This document shows, piece by piece, positions 33,976-45,824 of a stretch of DNA of 64,000 nt. The notes under the pieces are model-generated. The model was given only the letters and a program-made list of their open reading frames with translations, made no database searches and was not told the origin of the DNA. The position numbers and the translations under genes were made by a program. Every line of letters begins with the position of its first letter. The first letter of the stretch is position 1. This DNA comes from Turritopsis dohrnii (taxonomy: Eukaryota > Cnidaria > Hydrozoa > Anthoathecata > Oceaniidae). The stretch is from assembly GCA_027922465.2 (NCBI GenBank), contig BQMF02000025.1, positions 1,026,501 through 1,090,500 on the forward strand. Direction: 5' to 3'.

Positions 33976-34795
33976 ACTTTTTTTATTTATTTCTTTATTT
34001 ATAGTTGGTTACACATAGTTACAAAATGTACTATTAACACCAGCTGTACAAAACCATAAAAAGAAGATAATATAAGAGATACATGAATAAAATATATAAG
34101 TACTTACTAATATAAAATACGTTTGGAGAGGCTAGTGAACAACCGAGTGAGCGCCACAGAGTTTACATGAGCAGAATATTTTAACTGACTTAATAGCAGA
34201 CTTAAAGTTAGCCAAGTCTGATAACGATTTAATTCCGGCATGAAGATTATTCCAGGCTAAGGAAGCCCGGAAATGAAAAGAGTTTAGTCCAATACCGTTC
34301 TTTACATATAGAACATCCAACAAGTTACCTCTTCTAAGTTGGTACGGAGTTAGTTTTTGTTGGAAAATGTCCCATAGTAATTCGGGGCTCAGTTTGTGAA
34401 ATGACTTATAAACTTCGACTAAAAGCACCTCAAGGTTCCTGGAATGTACAGACGTGGATTTAGTCTCGTAAAGAATATTGTTATAAGTACAATTGTCCTG
34501 AAACAACCCAGATTTTGCCCGTAAAGCTCTTTTATGCGTAGAGCAAATTAGATTATGGGCTTGTTTGTTACAGAACATCCATACAAGGGGACAATAATTT
34601 AAACAAGAAAGAATAAATGCATTATATGAAAATCCAATTTGTTCTTTGGTGAGAAACCTTTATTTCCTAAACAAAGCTCTTTGACATGAGAATAAAATGA
34701 AAGTTTATCATCAAAGACAATACCAAGAAGATTAACCACCTTGGATGGAAAAATTGTGTTGTTACCGATAATTGGCACTATGTGAGACTTATAAC
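33976..34795 (-). mobile_element. 5'-truncated LINE (CR1/L2-like), ORF2 C-terminal end
   Basis: The 148-residue frame 34578-34132 reads as the tail of a CR1/L2-type ORF2: STHKRALRAKSG, SVHSRNLEVLLVEVYKSFHK, LTPYQLRRGN, SFHFRASLAWNNLHAGIKSL, ending CSCKLCG. Upstream frames to 34795 continue it with a break (LLGIVFDDKLSFYSHVKELC). The 3' end is a T-rich run on the plus strand (TTTTTTTATTTATTTCTTTA), inserted within the R2 leader. The RT core is missing, as expected for a truncated copy. Confidence 0.8.
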
Positions 34796-34799
34796 GTAT

Positions 34800-36010
34800 A
34801 CACAGCCAATAAACTGGATTACATTTGAATGGAATGAAATATTCTTTATTTTGTTAGCACGAAATAATATTAAGGATATATTGACTCATAAACTCTCAAA
34901 GTTCTGTATTTGATACTTAATGTTAATGTGTTAATTTTCCTAGTGGCACAAAAAAGCAAGCAAATTTTGGTCATGCAAATCACATCCACATAGACCAAAA
35001 TCAACATATAACCGAAATCAGAAATTTCTGTTTTAGTTTGATTAGCAATACCTCATGCATTTACAAATGTTCTTGATCTAAGTTAACATTCGTATCCTGT
35101 TTATAAACATTCTTTAAGAAATTTGAAAAATCGGTTGAATGATAACATAACATTGCATTTCTGATTTCGTATGCACCTCAGGACATTGCAAAATTGCAAT
35201 TGACACTATATGAAACAATAATGTATGTATACAACACCGATAAACTTAAATGATCTGAATGACATAAAACATCCTTTATTTTGGGGGTACGAAATGATAT
35301 TGAGCTTATATTGATCTTTTCAGATATGACAGTGATTACGTATGTAAATCATATTTTTTTGAACACTACTTCCAATGTTCTTAACTACGAACAAAATTCT
35401 CAAGATTGCAAACAAAAAAAGTAAACAAAAATTTTGATCATTAAAAGTATATATACACTTATATATATGCTGAAATTTGTAATAAGGGGCATTGACAGTA
35501 TTTATAACTTAAAAACTGATCAAACATTAAAACATTAAAGACATTAAAACATTAACATCAAACATTAAAAGTATGTAAGTGGTGTAGAGTAGACACACAT
35601 TTTTATGTTGGAGCTGAAGAGCTTCAGTATCCAAAGCTTAAAAAGAGTAACAACCTATATACCAAAACAAACGAAGATGTTTGTGTTTTCACTTAAAAAC
35701 AAAAAAATGTATACCTTTTTCACCCTTCTGTTTACAAAACATTGAGAACTTCAGAATGATCACAACTCAAGATAATTCGAAGTTTCTTCCCCAGAGTTTC
35801 TTTTTTCATCTTAAAATATGTATTTCTTCTTTTAAAATCCATTTAATATTAATCAAAGAAACTTTTGTAAATCTAAAAGGGTTTCTTCGCTGGGAGACAT
35901 GACATGCATTGCACCGAGTTTTAGTTTCATGTAAACGCACGCACGAAATATACAAAAAACCGCTAGGTTTGGACAGTAAAAAGAAGAAGAACAAGATGCC
36001 CATGCAGGCA
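34800..36010. repeat. Dispersed repeat family X, copy 3
   Basis: Shares with the 24290-25060 copy the phrases GCTTCAGTATCCAAAGCTTA, CACAACTCAAGATAATTCGA and CCGCTAGGTTTGGACAG (35960). With the 6249-6730 copy it shares GCAATTGACACTAT and AACACCGATAAACTTA. No coding frame recognised. Confidence 0.6.
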
Positions 36011-37640
36011 TAAGGATTTCTGCAAAATCAGCTGAAGTATGAAAAAAGAAAGACTATGACATTCTTGAAATTTAAGAAAAGTTTAATCCGCAATATATAT
36101 TTATGAAATTTCTGATCATGTACTCCCCAAAAATCTGGAAAAAACATAATTGTCACTATGCAAAACTTTATCTGAATGACAAGTTCTTTATTTTGGTGGT
36201 ACGAAATGATATTAAGGATTCAGTGATCAATTCAGATAAGACAATGAGTATGCACGTAAGTCATTGTAAATGTTATGAATTTAATACGTCTTGTCAATCT
36301 TCCTAACAGAATTCCTAATCCAGAAGGAGAAAAAGGAAAGCATAGATTTTAATGATACGAAATACATCTATATACATACAAAATCAACATACATAACTGA
36401 AAACAGAAATTTGTGCTTTAATTTGAGTGACAATATGTCATTGCCATCTTTTTAATTTAAAAGCATGCATTACCAGAACTAAATTTCATGAAAATATTAT
36501 AAAAATTTATTCAGAAACTTAAAAAACAATAAATTTTTAATTACGTATACACGCCAGGGCATCATGAAAGCATAACTGACACAATACGAACCTTACATTA
36601 ACTTCTAATAAACTTAATGAACAAAATAACATCAAATTCATATGCTTTCAGATATCACAGTGATTACGTATGTACGGTCAATCTTCCTAATTACGAAAAG
36701 ACTTCCCAAACACAAAAAGTAAACAAAGATTAGGATTATGAAAAATATAACCTAATCTTAGCTACCAAAATTAGCAAACATAACTGAAAACAGAAATTTG
36801 CGTTAAAAGATGTCCAGTATTTAGAATTTACAGACAATCAAGGTAAGTTTCAATTTGCTGTCGTAAATAGTAAGTCCCCATTCCTAATTCAGTAATTGAT
36901 AATACAGCCAAGAACTATACAAGTATATAATAGGCTAAAATAGCTAGAGAAACATCAAACACAAAATGAGATGCACAGCCAGACAGAGGGTAACAAGACA
37001 TTCCTTGTATGTTGTTGGAGCTGAAGAGGAAACTGAGCTGAGCTGTATGTATCCAGAGCTTAAAAAGCACTACAGCCCACACATGAAACAAACAGTATTT
37101 TGCATAGAAAGGCTTAAAAAAATCGCAGACATTTTGCAAAACATAAAAGCTGCACACACTGTTTTCATAAAACATTGCGAACTTATTTTTAGAAAAGAAT
37201 GAACGTAGTAGAATCATTGCAAGATAATTATAAATTTCTACCCTTTACTTTCGGTTTTGGAAGTGCAAATCTTCTTACTTTTGGAAATTTAAGGTTTCTT
37301 CGGTCACGCTGTGGTATACCATTTTGCGAACGGCGTGCAAATGTAAAGTCGAAAAATACCCGGATGATCACATGGCGGAAATAATCAAGCCAATAAACTA
37401 AGCGCTATTAAAGTTTATTAGCACCCTTTCGTAATAGTGGCGCTCTATGCACCAATGAATTTTGAGTCGGCGGCTGTATGAACCAATGAACTTCGAGATA
37501 AAAAAATCGCTAGGTTTGGACAGTAAGATGAAAAAAAACCTAAGAAAAACGACGAAAGTAAAGGCTTTCTTGCTTACGCAGAAATCCAAAAAGAACAGAG
37601 CCGGTTTTAATGTTTTTCTTGCTTTCGCAGAAATCCAATT
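36010..37640. repeat. Dispersed repeat family X, copy 4 (tandem to copy 3)
   Basis: A further related segment directly following copy 3 in the same orientation. It includes the uninterrupted counterpart of the hAT insertion point (GAAAGCATAACTGACACAAT near 36566), TATCCAGAGCTTAAAAAGCA (37050), TCGCTAGGTTTGGACAGTAA (37508) and two runs of TTTCTTGC..(T/A)CGCAGAAATCC at the end. It joins the LINE at about 37640. Confidence 0.55.
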
Positions 37641-38552
37641 AACGTTAAATTGGAACGCCGATTGTCAACAAAAGCGTCGATAGTAGGCTTACAGCTGTAG
37701 ATGGTATTGTCATCCGTAAAGTTACAAATGGAACAATCCATAATCGTTAACAATAGGTCATTAATAAGAATATTAAATAAAACTGGCCCAAGTACAGAAC
37801 CTTATGGGACACCCAGTAAAATGCTGAGCCATTCACTAAAAGAAGAACCTTTTCGCACTCTTTGTTTCCTATTAGATAGATAGCTATGAAGTAGTGTTAA
37901 CGTCTTGTATCCAAAACCATACGCCTCTAATTTAGCAATCAAATGATTGTGAGGAAGACAATCAAATGCCTTAGATAAGTCCATTAACACGGCATCAACA
38001 TTCAGTAACTACAAGCCTTAAAATCTTAAATAGTATAGAACCACTGACCTTCTTTCTATTGTGTAAAGCAAGAATCTCATTTCCTCCTCTGTGATAGGAC
38101 TCAATTTAAAGAAAGTTGGTGCTTTTACTTCAATTTAATGGAACGCACACTTGGGTGAGTCCTGTACGTTTCAATAGCATTTAATACTGGATCCCAGTGA
38201 GATGATGGTGAACTGGGGATAGGAGAAATGTTCATGTTGTCAGTGATTCTACAGAAATGTTCATTAAAAATATTACATATGTTCATATTATCACTGTGTA
38301 AATTGCCTTGATCCACGAGAATAATTCTTTCCCTACCAACTTTAGCTTTCTCACTGAAAAGGGGTTTCACAGCTTTCCAAAAGTTATTACTTGGCTGTGC
38401 ACTTCCAAGTCTGGCAAAGAAAGATTCCTTCTCACGGCGATTTATGTTAACAACTAAATTTCTTTGCCTCTTAAAAGATTTTATATCCTCAGGGATTTTT
38501 GTGACAATAGCTACACGTTTTAATCGTGAGCGTTTCATAATTGCCTTCCTAA

Positions 38553-39307
38553 AGCTTATTTCACATGCACGTAATTTTTCAACGTAAGCCTTACGTAAAT
38601 TACGTGGTTCATTCATTCTCTTACGCTTACGTAAAATCTGACGTACATGTGACGCTTCTTTTCCTTACGTCAAGTTTTAACATAAGCCTTTACGACATCC
38701 CGTAAGAGCCTTACGACGATTTCCTTGCGATGAAAAAATTTTGATCGCAAGGGACTGCCCGTAAGCCGTCCGTAAGACCAGGAAGAAAAAAAGAAGAAAA
38801 AATGTTGCGCAATAGCATTCGAATGACGTTTTTCGAATATAAAACGTTCGAAAATTACATTCCGAAGCTATTTTTGTTTTTTTTTTTAAAAAAACAAGCT
38901 CATTCAAATTCAAGATGGTGGCTGACGAAGAGCTTTCGATAGCTGTTGAACAATTTGACGTTCTCTATGACAAAAGTCATCCAGACTTCCATAGAAAGGA
39001 TATCAAGAACAACGCCTTCTACCCCTTTCTTTTGATTTTTGTCGACGTCGACGACACCTTCTCAAAATTATGATTGCTACTGCAAGCATGTGATGTTTGT
39101 TTAGTGCTGCCATCTTTGAAAATGACTTCAAAAAAAATTCTCTTGCTGCTTATTGTTTACGTATGAATGAATGAAACTTTCGTACATGTGACCGTCGCAT
39201 CTCTCAACCTGCTTTACGTAGTATTTACGTAAGCCTATTACGTAGTTTCCAACGTAAACGTAACGTAAGAAGTTACGTAAAAAAATTACGTGCATGTGAA
39301 ATAAGCT
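38553..39307. mobile_element. PIF/Harbinger element inserted into the LINE
   Basis: The ends AGCTTATTTCACATGCACGT and ACGTGCATGTGAAATAAGCT are inverted; the repeat goes on as AATTTTT. TAA lies on both sides (38550-38552 and 39308-39310). Removing the element plus one TAA brings the LINE halves together. Subterminal regions are packed with TTACGTAA and CGTAAG motifs in both orientations, likely transposase-binding repeats. It carries one MADF gene start (38915-39073) and no transposase. At 755 bp it is non-autonomous. Confidence 0.9.
38915..39073 (+). pseudogene. MADF/Myb-like DNA-binding protein, N-terminal fragment
   Basis: A 52-codon frame with a good ATG context (CAAGATGGTGG). It reads EELSIAVEQFDVLYDKSHPD and then FHRKDIKNNA, which fits the start of a MADF domain (helix 1, then LYDKSHPDY, then the helix that usually begins NAW). 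After NNA the frame turns into unrelated residues and a stop, so the internal deletion of the element cuts the domain. PIF/Harbinger elements encode such a Myb/MADF partner that helps the transposase reach DNA. Confidence 0.7.
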
Positions 39308-39779
39308 TAAGGGTTTTTGAGACATGAGGTTGATGGTTAGCTCGGAGAAACTTAGTTTTTAACGGAGCGTGTATGTCAAGGATAGATGTAAGCTCACTTT
39401 CAAACTGGTCATAAAATAAGGTGTTACTGAACTTCACTGCGAAAAATATTGTTGCTAAAATCTTTATACATACGATAATTAGCCGTCAAAAGGGGTAACT
39501 TAACGTATTGTGTTCGTAACATTGTATATATTAAACAGTGAAGGTCACTCAATGCAGTTTCAATTGTCCCAGTGCACATTAGCGAGTGTTTTTTGGTAGA
39601 AAGAATCAAGTCTATGTTGGAACGAGAGGATGATTTCCAACAAGTTTTCTCTTTCATGTAAGGGAATTTGACAGAATAAATTCAGCAAACGTTGGATTGG
39701 TAGGTTCTGCATTAAAGGGACGAGGTGTAGTAGTAGTAGGAGTCTACGGTATTTGCTTCCACTGCTACCATAATAAACG

Positions 39780-41310
39780 AATCGAGATTCATATAAGAAA
39801 TATGTTTCTTGAAATATGTCTTTGTTTAAAAAAATAATTAGTCGATTTACTCATCCTTATTGGTATAATTTGTGGTCGAAAATTTACTAGATAACAATAT
39901 TTCGCGAAACTGTTGTGGGATTGACAGCGGAACATATTTTAATTCTCAAGGTTTTTACTCACTCAACAGCTCTACCGACATGAACTCATACTTTTGAAAT
40001 TTGTCTTGTTTCTTTCTCCTTAACCGTGCTACATAAGTAGTATTCTCAACTGTACATGTGCAAAACCGATCCATGATATCAGACTGGCATATGTTCCAGT
40101 GGAAATTCACATCAAAGTCTTAATAATGTCATGGAAAACTCCACATCAACAGATATTGGTCTACTTTTGCCTCTATTCTAAATGACAACTGTGATTTTGC
40201 AAACACGGAAGTTTGCTTTTTCATATGACATGGGATTGGAAAACCAGTGTAAAATTTTATATTTTCAAAAAGAGCTTAACTGAGTCTAGAAGTATTTTAG
40301 TCGGTATTGCTTGTTGTTTGGAGTTGAATTTAACATTCATCCATTTTTTACCAGAACGCACCGATTTTAGCGAAATAAGGGAACAGGGATTTTTTGTGCA
40401 ATTAAAACGCTTCTAAATTTGAGCTGAGTTAAATTATATTCCTGTTAAGCTTTGAGTAATCTTGCTTCTCTTCTTCGCTCATAAAATGTTTGGAAAGTAC
40501 TTTCATGTGTCCAACATGCTTTCATCAGAATCTCTTCAACACTAACTCCAACATTGACGCTGAGTGACAGTTATATATGGGTGAAACTGTAAATATTACA
40601 TAGTTGAAATTGATCTTTGATCCAGTGAGTAAAATCAAATCAGATTTCTGTGTACGATTATTTAATAGTGATTACTGGCACAAGAATCTTGGATTTTGTG
40701 ACTTCTTCAGTTCTTTTCTTTGGATGTTATAAACGCTGCAGATATCCAAAGATGGTTGTCTATCCCCCAATTCCATTATTTCTGTGAAAATTAGTTAAAT
40801 TATTTTGCCTTAAGGAAGAATATGAGATGACTTAAGGAAAGTTACTGATGCCTAGAGGAAAATAAGTTTGCAAATTCTACAATTTTGTGAATCGAGTTCA
40901 TCACAATGTTTTGGGGAAAATAGTAGAACATGTTTAATGACTAATAAACCATAACAAGATATATTTGAAAATAGCAATAACTTAGCCATGAGTAAAATCA
41001 TGACCTTTAATGTCATATAAAACTACGAACTGCCTTATTCGATTTAAGTTTGCTGCGCCATTTACATCATGTAAAGCATTTTCCAGTAATTTCTTTCATT
41101 AATTCCCAAGTTTTTTGTTGTTATATTTATACTTGTCAATTTTATTTTTATCTTAGTTTGTTTTGGCTTTTCGTTTTAGTTTTTCAAATAGGTTTTTGTA
41201 GGCTTTGTATTCATGCGTGTTCTTTTTTGGTTTTATTTAACGTAAAGTTTTTGCTTTGTTTTGGAGGATTTTTTTAGACCTCTTGAGATCCATGGTGACT
41301 TAAGATCTTT
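39780..41310. other. Gene-free AT-rich stretch
   Basis: Only short, unsupported ORFs. No rRNA, transposon end or splice pattern is recognised. Confidence 0.4.
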
Positions 41311-41799
41311 TGGCTTATATGAAAATTCTATAATTGGAAAGTGTTTGTTATAGAGTTCAGTAAAAACTTCAATAAAACCTTCATATATTGAGCATTAGCA
41401 TTTAAAAGCTTATCGAGAAAGTCCCTGTTTGTACGTTCTAAATCTTTTTTGAAATTAATTTTAGAGGATTTCTTATAGAGACGTTTTTTTATTTGTACGG
41501 TGTCTTTATTTTGAATGGAGTAGTTGAACGATACGAATATGGGAAAGTGATCTGATATATTTGATTTTATTATGCCTTTAGTTAAAGATTTGTCATAGAA
41601 ACGGTTTGTGAAGATATTATCGATAGGTGTGGCTGATTCTTTCGTAACTCTTGTAGGTTTATTTATCAATGGTATTATGCTGTGAGAAAAAGCATTATTA
41701 CAAAAATCAGTGACTGTTTTGTCTTTCTGATGATTTAAACAGTTTAAGTTTAAATCAATGTTAATAACAAATAGTATTTTATTCAATTTCCGTGCCTTA

Positions 41800-42946
41800 G
41801 CGAAGGAAATTTTTTGATTTAGACATTCTATCTATTTCTCTCCGTAGCAGTTTTTCGCCGTTTTCGGAAATTCCAGTCGGATTTCGGATTATTTGTTTAT
41901 TCAGAATAGTTAATGACAGACCCAAAACTCTATGCAAAGTGTAATACAAAAAGGACAATTTCAATATTAATTCATAAAAAAGATAAGCTTTTTATACTTT
42001 TGAAATTTTTTTAGAAGTTATAGCCGTTTTATATTTAAAACTTCCCAATTCAATTATCTTTAAAATTTCTTTAAATAGTCAGTAAAATATGCACACCGAA
42101 CACGTGAATCGTTCTCGAAAGGTTTGGTTTATGTTTTGAGGAAATTGTAGAATTAGAAGAATTAGAAGCTTTGAAGAGGAATTTTAAGACTTTATCTACT
42201 ATTGCAACCGAAATATAATCAACAAGAACATTCCTTATGGAGGAAATATTGATGTTTAGCTGACTCTGGGAAAAATTCTCAAAAAAGAAGGTGAAGGTTT
42301 GATAGTAAACGAAACTTTGCTGTGAAAAAAACTTTCAATATCACACACAGCAGAAATGTATTATAGTATCAAAACATTAACTGGTGAATACGTCTTATCA
42401 ATAAATGCAAGAAACATGTTCATATCATTTAATAAATATTACACCGAAAGTTGAAGATATTGAACAAACAAACAAATGAAATTGTCATTGCAGCACAAAT
42501 CACTAGTGAATGAATTGACCCAAACATACATACTGAAAGTATAAACATGTGCAAGATATTGGTAAACGATATGTCTTATAAAACTGTTTTTCTGGCTCCG
42601 AAACGTCATAGTGAATTGAAAAGCGGTAATAAATTAAAGAAGGGAGTAATTTGGGGAATTTCCAGACTGTAACAAATTATTCATCACTGTACAATGCTCG
42701 GTCAAGTTATCACTTGTGTGGAACTGATTAGTTTTAAATTCACATTTAAAAGATTTTAAGATGACGTTGTTTAAAATAATCCTGCAAACCGCTCAATGGA
42801 GGCACAATGATTTAGTTTGGATATATGTCAGAGGAAAAAAAACTTTGGATGATGATTAGAATCCAACCAATTATATATATACATACAATGAGATCACTAA
42901 AACCTTGTGAAAATTTGGAGTGTAATATGCCCTAGGACACAATACT
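41800..42946. other. Left part of the DNA separating the LINE endonuclease halves
   Basis: No gene or recognised transposon terminus. I could not find matched inverted ends or a target duplication at the borders of the 41800-44285 insert. Confidence 0.4.
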
Positions 42947-42950
42947 TTAA

Positions 42951-43367
42951 GGGGATTTTTTTTTGCGTGGATTATATAAGTTTTGCAACTTTTGCGAATT
43001 TTGCTTAAATTTGCAAAAATAAATCCACGCAAAACGTCAAGACATGAACAATTCGCGAAAATAAATCCACGTAAAATTTCATGATTTTATTTTCTCATTT
43101 TTTGGCTCTGCGTACTTTTCATATATTAACTATTTCCTTGTACTTATCAAGCACCCATTGGTTTTGCAATGTGGCTGGCATGGAAATGGTTAATTTTTGC
43201 TGCTACTTCTAAGTTATATTATAAAGTACACACATTGCACTTTGTGCCCATTTGCAAATATAAATCCAAACATTTCCCTTGAGAAGCTCTGAATTGAAAA
43301 AATTAATCCACGCAAAACGCTCTTAAACCTTGGCTCGCAAAAATTAGTCCACCAAAAAAAGTTCCCC
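42951..43367. mobile_element. MITE with TTAA flanks
   Basis: Ends GGGGATTTTTTTTTGCGTGG and CCACCAAAAAAAGTTCCCC are inverted with mismatches. TTAA occurs on both sides (42947-42950 and 43368-43371). The interior repeats AAATAAATCCACGC-type words several times in both orientations. TTAA targeting would suggest piggyBac mobilisation, but the terminal GGGGA does not match the usual CCC start, so the class is open. Confidence 0.65.
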
Positions 43368-43488
43368 TTAAGGTATATCATGTTCTTAAAGAACATTTTC
43401 ATACAGATGCTAACAAAGTTTTATTGTGTCATTTGTATTTTCGGGCACATTGGTGTTATTTATAGACTCCATAGAAGTAATATGCAGA

Positions 43489-43653
43489 CAGTGGTGGATC
43501 TAGAGTGTAGTCGCAACTTGTGGAGAAGCGCATTAACATCAGTTGTGAATTCAGTTCATATTATCAATGGGATTATTTGAACCTTTTTCTTTTATGTTTG
43601 AATTGCTAACACTCTCCTACACAAGTTGCGGCTTACCTCTGGATCCGCCACTG
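43489..43653. mobile_element. Small hAT-like MITE
   Basis: Starts CAGTGGTGGATCTAGAG and ends CTCTGGATCCGCCACTG, inverted, with subterminal GTCGCAACTTGTG against CACAAGTTGCGG. The terminus resembles that of the element at 2316. Flanks GCAGA and GCGAG are only similar, so no exact duplication is claimed. Confidence 0.7.
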
Positions 43654-44285
43654 GCGAGTTTAGTAGAAATAGATTTTCGTATTGTATGTTATGTTGATTT
43701 AAGTTGTGTATAATTTTTATCTTCTTGTAATCCTTTAAATGTCATGGATTAAAATCTTTGAAATGCCCAAGTTTCTCCTGCTCCTATTCATGCAAGTTAT
43801 GAACAATTTCATGTAATGTTTACTTAAATATATTACCAAATTCACATTTCTGGCAAAATTTGGAAGGTGTGCACAAAGAACAATTGGAAGGTCCTGATAT
43901 TAAAGTTGGCAGTTACTTGCAAATTTTCCCCTGATTTTTCCCTGATTTTCAAATGATTTTGGTTCACTTCCATCGAATATCATTTTATTCTTCATGTGAA
44001 CCATGTGAAGCCATACTTTGGGAATTGTGATAGACCTGTTCTCACGTAAGCAACAAGAACAGAATGGATAGTCATTCAGATATCTTGAAAATTAGCCTAA
44101 AGCTATTTCCTCTAGGACTGCTGCGGAAATTGTTCAAGCCCTGAGGCTTCTAGTTTTCTTTACTTGATGCATTATAGATTTTTTCAATGTATTCACTGAA
44201 AACTTTGCATTTCCATTTGGAGGTCTGTAACAGGAAGCACCAGGAAGTAACTAAGATATTTTTACAATTTTTGCTAATAATTTTG
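43654..44285. other. Right part of the DNA separating the LINE endonuclease halves
   Basis: AT-rich, no supported feature. Confidence 0.4.
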
Positions 44286-45070
44286 ATAGTTAAGATTTCT
44301 TTGTCGGTATCAGAAGCCGAAAGCTCGTTGCGCGTCGGTAATTCAAATGATTTTTGATGTCAATTGAAACACCGCCACCCTTTTTATTTGTTTTTCTTTC
44401 AAAATGAATAGAATTATAATGATTCAAATGATATAACGAATTATTTCGCAATTCGAGGTCATTACACCAGGTTTCAGTTAAACAAATGATATTAAAACAG
44501 GAATTTGATTCTTCTAAAAGCTCTCGTAAATTATCAAAATTTTTCTTTATGGCTCTAATATTCATATGAAACATAGCTAGATTATCTTTTTGGATTATTT
44601 TCTCGAACGTAATTTTGACCTGATTCTGTAAAATGTAGGGTGTTTCCAAATTAAGTTCATCAAAGAAGTTAAGGTCTGGATCATGAATATCTTTGAAAAT
44701 TGAGTCTTTTTGTAGAAAAGGATTTAAAAACACTTTTTCAAATTCTTCTGTTTGTTCAATTTTGATTGAGTTAATTTGTGTATTTAGAAATATATTTAAT
44801 ATCTATGTTGTTCAAAAGATATTTATACTCATACAGATCCTCCCTGCGCAGCATTTCCTTTTCTATCACTTACAAAAAGTGTCTTATAAACGACTTTTGT
44901 ATACTTACCTTGCTTTCGTAATTCTTTTGCTTTCGAGAATAACTCCTTCCGTTTTTCAATTGTTCTCCCAGAATAATCTTCATTTATATAAAGTTTATTT
45001 TTCCACATTTTTTTCTCTATATACTTTTCCAATACCTTTGCCTTTTCTTTATAGTTAGGAAATTTAACTA

Positions 45071-45713
45071 CTAGCATGTAGCTTTAGCTAAAAATGCCCC
45101 CGCGCACAAGCATTCCAATTTGTACACGCAGCAAGCTATACATTGCAAGCCTATACAACGGAAACAAAAACAAACAAAGTCTTGTTACTTTTTGTTATCT
45201 CTTAGTCCTATGTCACACTGATACTAATATACCTTTCAAAATTGTAAATAAGGCTTAACAAGTAACATCAGAAAGTATTTGCTACAAACAAAAAAAATGT
45301 GTGAACTAAAACCATGGATACGTATTTTTATAATCAAAATAAGATTAAGATTTTTTAAAGAAATTCTGTAAGAGCCAAAAGAAAAAAAAACTTCTTCAAA
45401 AAAAAATTAAAGCGAAAAATCCTTAGAAATCTGCGTTTCAAGCTTAGATTCGAAACAAAACATAGCCAAAGTTTACAAAAAAAAACAAGAAAAAAATATA
45501 AAAATGTTTTATTGATCATGATCTTTGGAGGACAGAAAGAAGAAAAACATGAAGAACGACAATTTGTAGGCTTTCTTGCATACACAGAAATCCAATTAAA
45601 ATCTTTAGTCACCCCCCTCAAAAAATTTGTAACTTTTCTTTCTTTCTCCAATTAAAATCAAAGTCAGCTAATTAATTGTATTCCACCGTGTAATGTCAAC
45701 AAGAAAGTTGGAA

Positions 45714-45746
<33 letters not shown>

Positions 45747-45824
45747 GAACAAAATCGGAACTGACATTCGCCTATCTCGTGAAACTACTATACCTCCTCG
45801 CTCGCTTATACTCGCTGCAGGGCA
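45071..45824. repeat. Repeat family Y, copy 2
   Basis: Near-identical to 4528-5515, beginning ACTAGCATGTAGCTTTAGCT and TGCCCCCGCGC and ending CTCGCTGCAGGGCA. It is 754 bp because of a deletion in the right half. A (GAT)n run at 45714-45744 has about ten units against three in copy 1. It abuts the ORF1-like end of the LINE. Confidence 0.65.

Larger units (their letters stand above)
37640..39780 (-). mobile_element. CR1/L2-like LINE, split by a PIF/Harbinger insertion
   Basis: Reading the minus strand from high to low coordinates: endonuclease tail (39657-39424, SRSNIDLILSTKKHSLM, ALSDLHCLIYTMLRT), the linker before the RT (38616-38125, FKRQRNLVVNINRREKESFF and NNFWKAVKPLFSEK), then RT (37990-37802, MDLSKAFDCLPHNHLIAKL). 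After GVP a stop replaces the Gln of QGSVLGP. The frame goes on to PVLFNILINDLL and the catalytic box as FTDDNTIYS (about 37700-37720). The endonuclease part and linker part are separated by the element at 38553-39307. The RT N-terminal portion between 38125 and 37990 is deleted and the copy ends at ~37640. Dead copy. Confidence 0.85.
41328..45070 (-). mobile_element. LINE with ORF1-like and split endonuclease
   Basis: Three minus-strand pieces in order. 45077-44829 is a basic ORF1-like end (KLYINEDYSGRTIEKRKELF, then KAKELRKQGKYTKVVY), a type found before CR1-like endonucleases. 44733-44290 is the endonuclease start (MFHMNIRAIKKNFDNLRELL, LTETWCNDLE). 41786-41328 is the endonuclease end (VINIDLNLN, IDNIFTNRFYD, KSNISDHFPIFVSF with the catalytic SDH). 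Between the halves lies about 2.5 kb of other DNA (41800-44285), and roughly 80 residues of the domain are missing. No RT remains downstream within the window. Confidence 0.75.
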
